Source: Cocos nucifera
Lineage: Eukaryota > Streptophyta > Magnoliopsida > Arecales > Arecaceae
Length of the DNA stretch: 64,000 bases
Reading direction: 5' to 3'
NCBI GenBank assembly: GCA_006176705.1
Contig: QRFJ01000369.1
Location: 496,001 to 560,000, forward strand
The notes beneath the pieces are model-generated. The model made no database searches and was not told where the DNA came from. It was given only the letters and a program-made list of their open reading frames with translations. A program made the position numbers and the translations under genes. Of the stretch, positions 11,700-23,154 are shown one piece after another. Position 1 is the stretch's first letter. Each line of letters starts with the position of its first letter.

Positions 11700-12425
11700 C
11701 GGATAGATACTATGATTTCTTGATCTGGGATGGTGATCCTGTCGAACTCGATGAGAACGATGAGGATCCGATCACCTACATGGATGCCATGTAGAGGTCT
11801 GACTCCAATAAGTGGCTAGAAGCTATGACGTCCGAAATAGAGTCCATAAAGGCCAATAGTATATGGACACTGGTTGATCCACTTGAAGAGATAAAATCCA
11901 TTGAATGTAAGTGAATTTTCAAACGAAAAAGAGGTGCAGATGAGAAGATGAAAATCTATAAAGCACATCTGATTGCCAAGAAATATCGTCAGCATTATGG
12001 TATTGACATGACAAGACATTTTTTCTGGTGGCAATGCTCAAATCTATTCGAATCATGCTTGCGATAGTGGCATACCTAGACTATGAAATCTAGCAAATAG
12101 ATGTAAAAACAGCTTTCCTAAATGGAGAGCTAGATGAAGAGGTGTATATGATATAGCTTGAGGATTTTACATCCACAGACGAGTCTAAGATGTGCAAGCT
12201 TCAAAGATCCATCTATGGATTGAAGCAGGCATCATGGAGTTGGAACATGTGTTTTGATAAAGTAATTAGAATGTATGGCTTCATTAAGAATGAAGAAAAA
12301 TTCTGCATGTATAAATGGGCTAACGATTCTGTTGTTATATTCCTTGTACTGTATTTAGATGATATTCTCTTAATTAGAAATGACATCCTTGTATTATAGG
12401 GAATAAACATTTGGCTATCGTCTCA
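11700..12425 (+). pseudogene. Copia reverse transcriptase, Angela A
   Basis: Segments in order: WLEAMTSEIESIKANSIWTLVDP, KAHLIAKKYRQHYGIDM, a frameshift around 12010-12050, KLQRSIYGLKQASWSWNMCFDKVI (12196-12268) and the catalytic site written as YLDDILLI at about 12352-12375, where the family has YVDD. At least two frame changes and several stops make it non-functional. Confidence 0.87.
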
Positions 12426-13320
12426 ATTCTCCATGAAAGACTTGAGAGAAGCTTCCTATATCCTAGGAATGAAGATCTATAGGGATAGATCTAAAAGGTT
12501 GCTTGGATTATTCCAATCCATATACATCGATACCATATTAAAGAGGTTCAGTACGGAGAATTCCAAAAAGGGCTATCTCTCGATAGGCCATAAAATTACT
12601 CTTTCAAAGAAGGATTGTCCGACAATCGCTCAAGAGAGAGAGTGTATGAGTAATTCTATATGCTTCGACAGTGGGTTCTATTATGTATACCATAACATAT
12701 ATGCGATCGGATGTAATATACTCACTAGAGATAGTGAGTAGATACCAATATGATCTAGGTGGGAGTCACTGGAAGGTTGTAAAAACTATCCTTAAGTATT
12801 TAAGAAATACTAAGGACCAGTGGTTCATCTATAGAGATTTTGACTTAAAACTTATGGGATATATTGATTTCAGTTTCTTGTTAGACCATGATGATAGTAA
12901 AAGTATGTCAGATTTTGGGTTTACCCTAAATGGTGGAGTGGTTTGCTGGAAGAGTTTTAAGCAGCAAATTGTAGTCAATTCTGTGTGCAAGGTGGAGTAT
13001 GTCGTGGCATCTGATGTGTAAAGAAAGCTGTATGGCTACGAAAGTTCATCAACGAACTAGGAGTGGCATCCTCCTTGGATGGTCCGATTCTACTATATTG
13101 TGATAGCACTAGAGCCATAGCTCAAGCAAAGAAGCCGAAGGCACATTAGCACACCAAACATATTCTACGATGCTATCACCTTGTATGAGAGATCGTGGAG
13201 CGAGGTAACATCGAGCTTCAAAAGATCGACAGAAAGAAGAACATGGCCAACCCCTTTACTAAGGCTCTCAGAATCAAAAAGTTCGATAATCATAAATGAA
13301 AGATAGGTATTTGATACTGT
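12426..13320 (+). pseudogene. Copia RNase H, Angela A
   Basis: MKDLREASYILGMKIYRDRSKRLLGL closes RT, then SMSDFGFTLNGGVVCWKS and VNSVCKVEYVVASD mark RNase H, and the tail reads YCDSTRAIAQAKKPKAH, KHILRCYHLV and DRKKNMANPFTKAL up to about 13300. The same tail, better preserved, is in element B at 35369-35659 on the other strand. Several stops and a frame change near 12660 are present. Confidence 0.87.
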
Positions 13321-13338
13321 TCTAAGTGGCTTTAGTAT

Positions 13339-13347
13339 AAGTGGGAG
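13339..13347 (+). other. Polypurine tract of Angela A
   Basis: AAGTGGGAG, four bases before the 3' LTR start at 13352, in the expected place for plus-strand priming. Element B has the equivalent AAGTGAGAG. Confidence 0.85.
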
Positions 13348-13351
13348 TTAT

Positions 13352-16056
13352 TGTTAGAAATTATATCCTAAAGCCAATCATCTATATTGTAGATGGTTGA
13401 GCTCAATGTAAAATATACTTGAATTATAAATAAAATTATTTTTTGGTATTTCACCACTTTTACATCTTTCTATAATGAACTATTCTGTGATGAAGTCCTT
13501 AGGACTACTTAGATTCGATAAAGAAGGATTTGTCATTTAGTCCTTAAATAAGTTCGCGATCAAATGATACACTATTATCTAGGACGACAACGTATCAAGT
13601 GTAGATCATTGTATGCCATAAGTGTTGACTGTCCTATTAACTAAAAAATATGAAAATACTATTATGGCATGCAGGTGAAGTGTAGGGATACATTTTACTA
13701 AACATGACCCAACTGCGTAGCTCTCTACTATCAAGAATTGCTCACAATGGATATGAGTATAAGTGTCCCTTAGACCTGAGATCACCATGGTGGCTTACAA
13801 GTAACTCACTATACTTAGGTACCAGACTACCTTAATTTCTAATTCAATGATAGAAGGCTATTGGGTGCAATCAAGTACTTATGAAGTCGGTGCATGTGTC
13901 AAGATGAAATTGACCACTCTAAGTGTTGGAGCAAGTGCATCAATATATTTTAATTTAGCAAAATCTCGATTGAGATAGTCCATTCGATAGACACCATAAT
14001 TTGAAATACACTATAGATGATTTTTCAGGATTGGTAGTTAAACCCTAGGTCATCTTTTGAGCATTGAGATTAAGGGGATGAATTATACGATAACCATATT
14101 TCACAAGTTCATCGATGTTGCATTGAGATAAATTCGACCTGTCCAGACATCGGGTGTTAGATGGTCACATCGATTGGTATAGAAAATTAGTTTCTATGCT
14201 ATCGGCTTAGGATTCGAACCTATGGGATCACACAATAGGAGTTACTACCTAATCTGATCGCTGATCTAGAGACTTGATGGACTAAAACTTTGAGTCTTAC
14301 TCATTTGGGACTCTTTGATCAAGAGTTCTACTAGTCTGGGACTCTATGATCATGAGTTTCATTCACTTGGGATACTAGATTCAAGAGTCCCACTAGATTG
14401 GGATTCCTCAAGAGTTTCATAGTGATGGGACTCTATTATCCAGACTTTCATCTGATTGAAATTCTATATTTATTGGAGAATTAATTAGCAATTTGATTAT
14501 TGATTAGCTCAATTTGATTGAGTGATGAGGATTTGATCAAGTTTGATCGAATTAGATTCGATCGGATTTGACCCAATTAGGTCATGAGTTGACCTAATCA
14601 TTATGGGAAATTTGACCCTGATTTGATCAGGGACTGGACCAAATTAATTTTTAATTTGATTAGAAATTAAATAGATTGGGTTAAGCCTAATTTGGTTTGG
14701 TTTAATCTAGTCTAGTTGGTTTTGAATTAATTTGATTTGGTTGAAACCAACTTGGACTAATTCAAACCTCCCCATGCGCCACCTTATGTTTGACTTTTTT
14801 ACCTTGCGCATGCCCACCTTTGTTTTTACATAAGTTTCTCTCATGAAGAAAAGAAATTTGCGCTCCCTTTCTTCCTCTCTTTGACCTGGTCCAAGTGTTG
14901 GACCAGCTCAACCTCTTTTGAATTTTGAATTCAAAGAGGTTGGTTTGGTTGAAACCTCCCTCTCCCTCTTATCCTTATCTCCATGCCCTTTTCTCTTTAT
15001 GGGCACCAATTTTTCTAAAAAATGGTGCATTCACATAGAAGGAAAGTCCTTCTATGTGTGAAATAAGTGGTATGGGCGTTGGAATTGGATAGGCTAGCAT
15101 TTAAATTCAAATACTAGAAGTTGGTTGAAACTAGTTCAACCAATCTTAACCTGTCCACTCCACATGGCATTTTTACTTATTTTTCATGCAATAAATTATG
15201 AGGATTTTTGTGTGTGAAAAAGAAGAAGATATCATTCTGTGTAAAAATTTGAAAGTGATTGGGCATTGGTTTTGGGCAAAAGAAAATCCTAGAGTGAAGG
15301 TGAGCAGGATCCTACAACACTATATTTTTCCCTCATGCCTCTATTCTCTTCTAATTTTCATCTCTGAGGACACCCAATTTTTAGATATGATCAAACTAAG
15401 GTTTATAGATTTGAAAGTCATCTTTCCATAAAAACTTGTTTTATGGAAAAACTCCACACAGAGAGGGTAGGAGAGGGTTTTCAGTGTGTCAGGATTTTTG
15501 GGCCGAGTCAAATCCTAGATTTGGGGATCTAGGTTCGGGTGGAGAGATCGAGTGTTGTGAGCATCGGATCGCCACCAAACTTTGTACACCATCTCATCAT
15601 CCTCCATAGAACGAGTTCTAATTTTTTAGAGCATCTAAAAAATTAAATAATGGATGATCGATTGGATCGATCATGATCAATCATCGATGGTCCCGTCGAG
15701 AAGCTAGCACTCTATTGAGGCTGATCGTGCCCAGGAGCTCCATGTGGACCAACCATAGAGGCCGAACATATGTGTAGCTATAGTATGATACCAGAGCATT
15801 ATTCGATGGATTCAGATTATGGTGATCAGCTATCTGCGAAAAGGTATTATAGATGTAGTAAAGAGTTTGCTGCATAGTTTTATTTTTCAAATCTATATGA
15901 ATGCATGCATATTATGTTTAGATCCTTAGTGTAGAACTTAATATTTTGATATGATTAGTAATTAATTAATTAGATTAATTAATTTTTTACTATATTTTAG
16001 CTATTTTTGAAAAAAAATTTGAAAGTAGTATTGCAAACCTTGCACTGCTTTCTTCA
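13352..16056 (+). repeat. 3' LTR of Angela element A
   Basis: Begins TGTTAGAAATTATATCC and ends CTTCA at 16056, followed by the TTGCT target duplication. It is the longer, less deleted LTR copy of the pair (2,705 bp). It carries a series of CAAGAGTCCCACTAG-like words (14316-14400) also seen in the other Angela LTRs here. Confidence 0.9.
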
Positions 16057-16061
16057 TTGCT
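16057..16061. other. Right target-site duplication of Angela element A
   Basis: TTGCT follows the 3' LTR; compare TCGCT at 6057-6061. The gypsy RT frame resumes directly after it. Confidence 0.75.
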
Positions 16062-17060
16062 ATCGAGTGATAGAAAGTCATCGACGAAGAGGTGGACAAG
16101 CTTCTTGCAGCAGACTTCATTAGAGAGGCCCATTACCTTGATTAGCTGGTGAATGTTGCTATGGTCAGAAAGGCTAATGAAAAATGGTATATTTGCATCG
16201 ATTATACCAACTTGAATGAAGCATGCCCAAATGATAGTTTTCCTTCCGAAGATCGATCTACTGGTTGATGCAACATCGGGGCATCGACTCCTGAGTTTCA
16301 TGGATGCTTTTGCCGGCTATAATTAGATCCGAATGGCATTCGAGGATGAAAAGCATACCACCTTCATCACCAACAAGGAAATTTATTACTATAAAGTCAT
16401 GCCATTTAGATTTAAAAATACAGAAGCGACCTACCAATGGCTGGTGAAAAAGGTCTTTAAGGCACGAATCAGGCAAAATATGGAAGTGTATGTTGACGAT
16501 ATGCTAGTAAAAAGCACTTAAAGTCAGGACCATGTCCGAGATGTAGAAAAGACTTTCGACACACTCCAATGATACTGGATGAAGCTAAATCTGACCAAAT
16601 ACATCTTTGGAGTGATGATCGAGTAGTTTCTTAGTTTTCTTATTTCGTATCGAAGAATTGAGGTAAATCTCGAAAAGATAAAAGCAATCATCAATATGAA
16701 ACATCCAACTTCGAAGGAGGTACAATAGCTCAACAAAAGAGTTGTCCCGCTCAGCCGATTCATCTCCAAGTCTATAAAAAGATGCCTCTCTTTCTTCAAA
16801 ACTCTATGATAGACTAAAGATTTCTCCTGGACTGATGAATGCCGACGATCCTTCAAAGAACTAAAGAAATACTTGATGACTCCTCCATTGCTTATAAAGT
16901 TGATGGAAGGAGAATCTCTATATTTATATCTGACCACATCCAATGAAGCTGTTAGTTCAATTTTGGTCAAGAAGATGAAAGTCGAGTACAGCATCCTATC
17001 TACTATGCAAGTAAAGTACTCAACAATGCTGAAATTGGGTCTTTAAAGATCGAGAAGATG
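16062..17060 (+). pseudogene. Gypsy reverse transcriptase and first RNase H, right-hand piece
   Basis: KVIDEEVDKLLAADFIREA, VRKANEKWYICIDYTNLNEA and CPNDSF continue the RT broken at 6061. FMDAFAGYN and DEKHTTFITNKEIYYYKVMPF lead to the catalytic YVDDMLVKS at about 16489-16515. Then the connection and RNase H region reads LSRFISKSIKRCLSFFKTL, FSWTDECRRSFKELKKYL and TPPLLIKL to about 16900. Stops at 16323-16325, 16519-16521, 16570-16572 and beyond, with a frameshift near 16250, inactivate it. Confidence 0.9.
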
Positions 17061-17816
17061 ATCTATGCCTTGATTATTTTGACGTAACGGCTTTGACCCT
17101 ACTTCCAAGCCCATATCATGCATGTTTTAACCGACCAACTTTTGAAGTTGATCCTGCATCGACCGGATACTTCGGGCAGAATGACAAAATGGGCAATAAA
17201 GCTCAGCGAATTCGACATCCAATATCGCCCTTGCTTGTCGATGAAGGCCTAGGTTATGGCCTATTTCATTATTGAGTTCACCATCCCAAACGACAAGTCT
17301 GGGCAAGAAGCGACTTGTAAGTCGATAAAAAATATTTCTAAAATCGATCATAAGTCGGCCTAGGTGTTACATATCGATGGGGCATCAAATGCCCTCGGAA
17401 GTGGTGCTAGACTCATTCTGGCAAATACCGATGGAATAGTCATCGAGTACATCCTCCGATTCAACTTTAAAGCTTGGAACAATCAAGTTGAATATGAAGC
17501 TCTTTTTGCTGGCTTGAGAATCACCAAGGAGCTCGAAGTCGATGAGCTAAAGATATTCACCAACTCTCAACTCATCATAGGACAAGTTAAAGACGACTTC
17601 AAAGCTCGCGATCCGATGATACAAAAGTATTTAGAGAAAGTAAAAGACCAAACTTCAATCTTTAAGTACTTTGACATTTTACACATCCCCAAAGTAGAAA
17701 ATGCTCGGACTGATATACTTTTCCGACTCGTCGTCACTGCCCCCAATGAGCTTGGCCGAACTTCCATCAAGTATCTTGATGCACCAAGTATCAAAAGGAT
17801 GGAAGAACTATTATAG
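17061..17816 (+). pseudogene. Gypsy second (archaeal-type) RNase H of Tat lineage
   Basis: The open stretch 17364-17816 reads LHIDGASNALGSGARLIL, FNFKAWNNQVEYEALFAGL, ITKELEVDELKIFTNSQLII and ends in a LAPNEL-like linker (TAPNELGRTS). The D-E-D pattern of RNase H (HIDGASN, VEYEAL, FTNSQL) is recognisable; the third acidic residue is Asn here (FTNSQ for FTDSQ). Such a second RNase H distinguishes Tat elements among gypsy retrotransposons. It is 150 codons long without a stop, the longest clean gypsy segment in the window. Confidence 0.85.
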
Positions 17817-17858
17817 ATCAATGATGAGCCAAGTTGGATAGATCCGATCGTCAGGTAC

Positions 17859-19070
17859 TTGACTGAAGGAACCCTATCCGACGATCCATCGAAAGTGAAG
17901 CACTTAAGATGGATAGCCTCGCAATACGTCAAGATGGATGGACGACTTTACAAGCAATCTTTCTCCCTTTCGCTGTTGAAATGCCTAGGACCTACCGATG
18001 CCAATTATGCACTTCGAAAAGTCTACGAAGGGATATGTGAGAACCATTTAGGAGCAAGTTCCTCGCCTATAAGATCCTTCAATAAGGATATTATTAGCCA
18101 ATAATGCGAAAGGATGCAACCAAGTTCGTCCGAAGAAGTGAGCCATGCCAAAGATATGTCAACATCCAACATCAACCGATGATGCAACTAACATCAATTA
18201 TAGCTTCATGGTTGTTTCAATAGTGGAAAATTGATATACTTGGTCCTTTCCCTCCGGCATCCGGGCAAAAAATATTTTTGGTTGTCGCCGTTGATTATTT
18301 TATAAAATGGATGGAGGCCAAAACTGTGGTACAGATTACAGAAAGTAAAATGGAGGACTTTGTTTAGAAATCAATCATCTACATATTTGAACTTCCGCAT
18401 ACTATTATTATAGACAATGGTTGATAGTTTGATAACCAGAACTTTAAGAACTTCTATGCTACATATCATATTGGACATAAGTTAACATCTATTGGCCATC
18501 CACAGTCGAATGGAGAAGCTGAGGTCACGAACTGAATGATCCTCCACGGCTTGAAAATCCGACTCAACAAGATCAAAGGTCTCTGGATAAAAGAATTTCT
18601 TTCAATGTTATGGGCCTACCGAACAACCCCCAAGGTTCCAACGGGCGAAACTCCCTTTAAGCTCGCCTACGAAATAGAGGTGATGATTCCTATCGAACTT
18701 GGACTACCTTCAATGGGGGTTAAAAATATGACAAGTCAAGTAATTCGGATCACCAGAGAGCAGACTTGGACTTATTGCCTAAAGTTTGGCAATAGGCTCA
18801 ACTTAGAATGGTCGCTTATAGACAACGAGTTGCGACGTACTACAATAGAAGGATCAAGCTAAAAGAAATCCATCCAGGAGACTTAGTCCTGCAGAAAGTC
18901 AAAATTTCCAAACTGTTGTGCTAAGGAAAACTCTCTCCTAACTAGGAAGGACCCTATCGAGTAACGAAAACCCTTCGACTTAGCATATACAGACTCGAAA
19001 CACTCGATGGAGTTGAAATTTTGTGAATATGGAATGCTGACAATCTTAAAGTATACTATCAATAAAATCA
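17859..19070 (+). pseudogene. Gypsy integrase and C-terminal tail
   Basis: LRWIASQYVKMDGRLYKQSFS and LLKCLGPTDANYALRKVYEGICENHLGA form the N-terminal zinc-binding portion. The core follows with WKIDILGPFPPASGQKIFLVVAVDYFIKWMEAK, IIIDNG, then GHPQSNGEAEVTN (18496-18534), which hold the Asp-Asp-Glu residues. The tail reads WAYRTTPKVPTGETPFKLAY and LSPN-EGPYRVTKTLRLSIYRLE, NADNLKVYYQ to about 19060. Stops at about 18102 and 18365 and a frame change near 18530 break it. Confidence 0.88.
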
Positions 19071-19120
19071 GCTCCATATACTTTTAACAAATACAAAGAA
19101 TAAAATTTTTATGAAGCTTC

Positions 19121-20052
19121 TATTAGGATTTGATGCCTTGAATTCGACCAACAACAAGAAGAGAATCTATTTTCAGTACAACAGTCGAACCGGCTTTGAT
19201 ACACGATCGAGCCAGCTTGGATCAAGATCGAGCCAGTTCGAATCACAGCCGAGCTAGCTTTCTCAAGCAGACAGAAATAGGAGTTCGAACGAGATGCAGC
19301 CAAACCAGCTCGATCCCTGATCGAGCTGACTTGATGGAGGTGAATAGAATAGGATGGGATTTTTTGTTTGGACTCAAATTGTGATTAATCCAAGGGGTCT
19401 ATGAGAGTTACACGTAGACCATAGGATCCAACGATCATGAAGGATTGCAGTTATGATCTAAAGATCGAAAAATATTCCAACACTCCATCAAGGATATGTT
19501 CGACTCATATTAAAAGAACGAGTCCTGTTAGGACTCCTTTAAACTGTTGAGAAAATGATTCTTATCCTATTTAAAGGACTAAGGTGCTGTGGAGCAGGGA
19601 GGTGGCGCATGTGGCGTGAGGTACATAAAGAGGCTCAGACAGCCACTGAAAGGAGCTTGGTAGAGCATCAAGTACGTGCAGCCCGCGAGAAAGAGAAGCA
19701 ACAAGTGCATAGCATCTAGTAAGGAGGCTGTGAGGGCAGAGCATCTTATAGCTTCTGTGGATCTTCTTGGGATTCTTAGAGAGCTTTTATGTGGATAGCT
19801 TCTAGTTGAGAGAGATTTATGTATGGTAAGTTGAGAGTAGATAATTTTCTCTTGTATCTATTTTTCTCTTTCATAATGAAGCTTTGCATGCCCCATGGAG
19901 GCAAGCCTTTAAGCTGATCTACATACTTGATTATTTTCTTATTTTATTTCTTCCTTCTTCCTACCATAATAATTTGGTACTAGATCCTTAACAAGCAATA
20001 TTAGAGTAGCTAATATCCTAATAGATTAGTATCAGAGCAAGTTGATACCACA
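19121..20052 (+). repeat. 5' LTR of the pol-deleted Tork-like copia
   Basis: Starts TATTAGGATTTGATGCC (a G-to-A change from the usual TGTT) and ends CCACA six bases before the primer site. Contains a cluster of GATCGAGCCAGCTTGG-type words at 19195-19340 and an AATGAAGC-rich U5 near 19880. Confidence 0.8.
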
Positions 20053-20057
20053 ATAAT

Positions 20058-20069
20058 TGGTATCAGAGC
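20058..20069 (+). other. Primer-binding site for initiator Met tRNA (Tork-like copia)
   Basis: TGGTATCAGAGC, exact. A second near-copy (TAGTATCAGAGC) is present about 35 bases upstream inside the LTR end. Confidence 0.88.
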
Positions 20070-20118
20070 CAGATAGTACCGAAGCATAGATTATAGCAGT
20101 GAATAGAGATTGAAGAAT

Positions 20119-20980
20119 ATGGAGAAGATAAGCGCAATCAAGATGGAGATTAATAGATTTGATGGAAAGGATAATTTTTTTTATGATAAGTAAAGGTAAA
20201 AGATGTCTTCATCCAACATAGATTGATCAATACTCTCTTATATGAAGAGATGCCAGCCACCATAGAGGTGAAGGATTAGAAGCAGATCCAGATGCAAGCG
20301 GTAACCACGATCCGCTTATATCTAGTGGATGATGTGATGATCCATGTACTAGATAGAACTTTTCTGACGGAGCTGTGGTCGAAGCTCAAGATGTTGTACA
20401 TGACGAAGTCGCTCACAAACACGCTATTCCTTTGAAGGCAGTTCTACCAGCTATGGATGGACAAAGGTCAGAGCATGTGGGAGCATCCATCCAACTTTCA
20501 AAAGATCCTCATCGATCTTTTTAGTGTTGGTAAAAAAGTTGAGAAGAAGATCAGGATGTTGATCTTGCTAGCATCGCTCTTTTCTTCGTATGAGTCCTTG
20601 GTGATTGCTCTTCTAGTAGAAAAGAGCACCATCAAGATGGATGAGGTCACTGCAACGATACTCGAAAATAAGGTTCTTAGAAGAAAGAATCTAGCTTCGA
20701 GCTCATATGGTGGTAGCTTAGCTTTGGTGGCTTTTGAAGGAGGAGGAGATAGTAGATAAAGCGGTAGAGGATCGCGAGGAGGATGATTCAGGCCTAAGAT
20801 GAGAGATCAAAGCAAGATCAGATGCTATAGATACGATGAGTTAGGGCATCGAGTTAAGGATTGTCCATAACTTAAGGATCGGACGAGGGCTACTGCAGCA
20901 ACATCTAGTAGCGAGTCAGAGGATGATGTCCTGGAGATATCTGACGAGGTATATTATTCTTTCCAGTAGTAGTGAATTTT
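20119..20980 (+). pseudogene. Copia gag with CCHC zinc knuckle
   Basis: The first ATG in the right context, at 20119, gives MEKISAIKMEINRFDGKDNF, the usual start of Tork gag. The middle reads WMDKGQSMWEHPSNFQKILIDL and KIRMLILLASLFSSYESLVIALL (20454-20625), the UBN2-type gag core. At 20823-20867 is CYRYDELGHRVKDCP, a complete CX2CX4HX4C-like knuckle apart from Tyr-Asp spacing typical of copia (C-YRY-DELGH-VKDC). Frame changes near 20190 and 20760 disrupt it. Confidence 0.82.
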
Positions 20981-20999
20981 AGATTCTGTATACATATAT

Positions 21000-21340
21000 C
21001 ATGTTTGTTGCAAAAAGAAGTAGTTTGACCCTCTAGAGAGCAGTGATGGTACTATTTATCTGCTGGATGGATCGAGCTATGCGATCAGAGGGATCGAAAT
21101 GGTCAGCTAGAGGACACATGATGGTACAGTGAAAAAATTGAAAGAGGTTCAATGCATACCCGATTTCAAGCAAAATCTTATCTCACTAAGCAGACTAGAT
21201 TCAAACAGCTATAGGTGGATAGCTGGTGATGGAATCCTGAAGGTCATGCACGGTGATAGGATGATATTGAAAGAGAAGAAGATAAGAGAATATTACTATT
21301 TGGTAGGAAGCTCAATGCGAAGTGGAGCTTCAGGAGCCAA
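21000..21340 (+). pseudogene. Copia protease/pre-integrase remnant
   Basis: MKKLKEVQCIPDFKQNLISL and LDSNSYRWIAGDGILKVMHG, then LKEKKIREYYYLVGSS (21129-21317), match the segment joining protease and pre-integrase in Tork elements (VRYIPSLKRNLISLG, then LYVLVGST). The active-site DSG/DTG itself is not seen in frame. After 21340 the sequence jumps to the 3' untranslated region before the polypurine tract, so integrase, RT and RNase H are deleted. Confidence 0.78.
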
Positions 21341-21638
21341 AGAGAGCCTAGTGCTAGGTGGAGCTCCAGATGGAGATGGATCGAGCACGAGACAGGAGAC
21401 TCAGAAGGATGAGAGGCAACGTCGTAGAGTAAAGTTTCTATTGCTATAGGAGAATTCTCCGAGCAAATCTTTGGTCAGAGTGGACACAGTCCATGATGGA
21501 GGTGGGATCGAGTGATCTGGCTCAACTCTCATGTTTGTCCATCCATGATTAGAAGGCATACCCAAGGGCATGGGGGCAAGATGGATCACAAGCTTTTAAA
21601 TTCAGGTGAAGGTCGAATGTTGAGTCGAGATGGAGAAT

Positions 21639-22120
21639 TATTAGAATTTGATGCCTCGAATTTGATCTATAGCAAGAAAAGAATCAATTTTCAGCATAAC
21701 AGTTGGACCAGCTCTGATACACGGTCAAGTTGACTTAGATCGAGATCGAGCCGACTCGAACCACAGTCAAGCCAACTCTCTCAGGTAGACAAAAATAGAA
21801 GTTCAGACGAGATGCAATCGAGTCAGCTTGATCCCTGATCGAGCCGGCTCGATGGAGGTGAGTAAAATAAGATGGGATTTTCTATTTGGACTTGGATTGT
21901 GGTTAATCCAGGGGGTCTATGGGAGTTGCGCATGAACCACAAGATCCAGCGGCCATGGAGGGTTGCAGTCATAATTTAAAGATCAAAAAATATTTCAAGA
22001 CTCGATTAAGGATATGTTCGACTCATATTAGGAGAACGAGCCTTGTTAGGACTCCTATAAACTGCTGAGAAGAGGATTCTCATCCTATTTAAAGGGCTGA
22101 GGTGCTATGGAGAAGGGAGG
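21639..22120 (+). repeat. 3' LTR of the pol-deleted copia, truncated
   Basis: Aligns with 19121-19608 and stops after the words CTATGGAGAAGGGAGG, where the 5' copy continues with GTGGCGCATG. A purine-rich tract just upstream (21626-21637) is the polypurine tract. No target duplication can be matched because the end is missing. Confidence 0.82.
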
Positions 22121-23154
22121 TTATCCTTCAGTCAAAAAAAATCCTCTCGCTCAGTTGAATCCACCTGACTATTCTCATTCGAAAGGACGTTTGGCTCTCC
22201 CCACACCAATGGAAAACCCCAAGAAGTAGGGGCTGAAACAAAGAACAACTGGGTCTTCCTATCATGGATGGATGATGGAAGACCGGCGATAAAGGAAAGA
22301 CCTCTCCTCGGGGTAAAGTCCCACCATCCATCGGCTTTCAGATGGGGTTGAAGAATAAAGAAGGGTCTGAATAAAGAAAGCGGAGGGTTCGTCGGGATTA
22401 ACCAATACAATAGAGCAAAAGTAATCAAAAGTTGAATGGAGTTCGGGACTAACTAGGTCGGACATACACAATAATAGTCAAAGATGTTCCAAAGAAATTC
22501 CGGAATAGGGAACCTAAGGCCCGACCTAAGGTTTTCTAAGTAAAAAGTAATAAAATCCAATGGAGGTAAAATCACCCGACCATCGAGGCCAGGAGCCAAT
22601 AGCCAAAAATCCTCTGGAATTTGATATTGATCCCAAAGTCACTCTACAATCGACATTGTTAGCGTGGATGCTTTGACTGTCAAACCCAGCGATGAACTAC
22701 TATGAGTACCAACCATATATGTGACTCAATAAAATAAAAAAAAAAAAAGACAAGAGGGTGTCAAAAAGAAGGTTCGAACTTCAAACTTGAAAGCTAAAAG
22801 GCGAGAGAATAAACAGACTTCCTAAAAGCTGCTTCTGCTAAAAGCGATAGAAGAAGAACCTAGGGGGGTCCAGTATTTATAGGATCCACCGATGGTCGAA
22901 ATGTGCAAAAACCTCATCAGATGTTGAAATGTGTCGGCCAAAGACTGGTCGAATGTCAAATCATTCGAGTCCCGTGATCGTGCAACTCCTGATGATGACC
23001 ATTGAGATCCCTGAAACATTGGACAGCAACCTTATCGAACGTCATGGAAATCATTAATGATGTGCGACAGAATGAAGTTTGAGACAATGCGACATGTCGA
23101 TCCCCTACGTTTGGTGCATCAGGATAAAATGTGAAATTATTGCACCGAACTTGG
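22121..23154. other. Unassigned non-coding stretch, probably gypsy 3' untranslated region
   Basis: Lies between the truncated copia LTR and the gypsy LTR. The short open stretches on the minus strand (22128-22471) show no family I recognise. It contains a poly-A run at 22735-22748. By position it is most likely the 3' untranslated region of the Tat gypsy, which is long in this lineage; that is inference. Confidence 0.4.

Larger units (their letters stand above)
6062..16056 (+). mobile_element. Angela/BARE-like copia element A, complete with both LTRs
   Basis: LTRs at 6062-8294 and 13352-16056 bracket a primer-binding site, a long leader, protease, integrase, RT and RNase H in copia order. 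LTRs begin TGTT(G/A)G and end in TA/CA. The protein phrases (KMTKSSF...DEWATKLLDLV, RNRTLLDMVRSMM-like) are those of the Angela/BARE lineage. In the first ~130 bp I count about 15 differences between the LTRs, nearly all transitions, so the insertion is old. All domains are broken. Confidence 0.92.
19121..22120 (+). mobile_element. Pol-deleted Tork-like copia with truncated 3' LTR
   Basis: Two direct repeats beginning TATTAG(G/A)ATTTGATGCC lie at 19121 and 21639. Between them are a primer site, gag, a CCHC knuckle and a protease/pre-integrase remnant, but no integrase core, RT or RNase H. The second repeat matches the first for about 480 bp and then stops at 22120, so the 3' LTR is truncated. 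It sits in the 3' region of the Tat gypsy, just after the integrase tail. Confidence 0.85.

Noticed and set aside
14316..14410. Repeated GAGTCCCACTAG-like words as possible CRISPR-like array
   Set aside because: Irregular spacing within an LTR of a plant retrotransposon; the same words recur in the other Angela LTRs.
16524..16994. 156-codon minus-strand open stretch
   Set aside because: Antisense shadow of the gypsy RT/RNase H region.
22128..22471. Cluster of overlapping minus-strand open stretches near the gypsy 3' region
   Set aside because: Tat-type elements can carry an antisense gene here, but I could not recognise any protein family, so it is not called.
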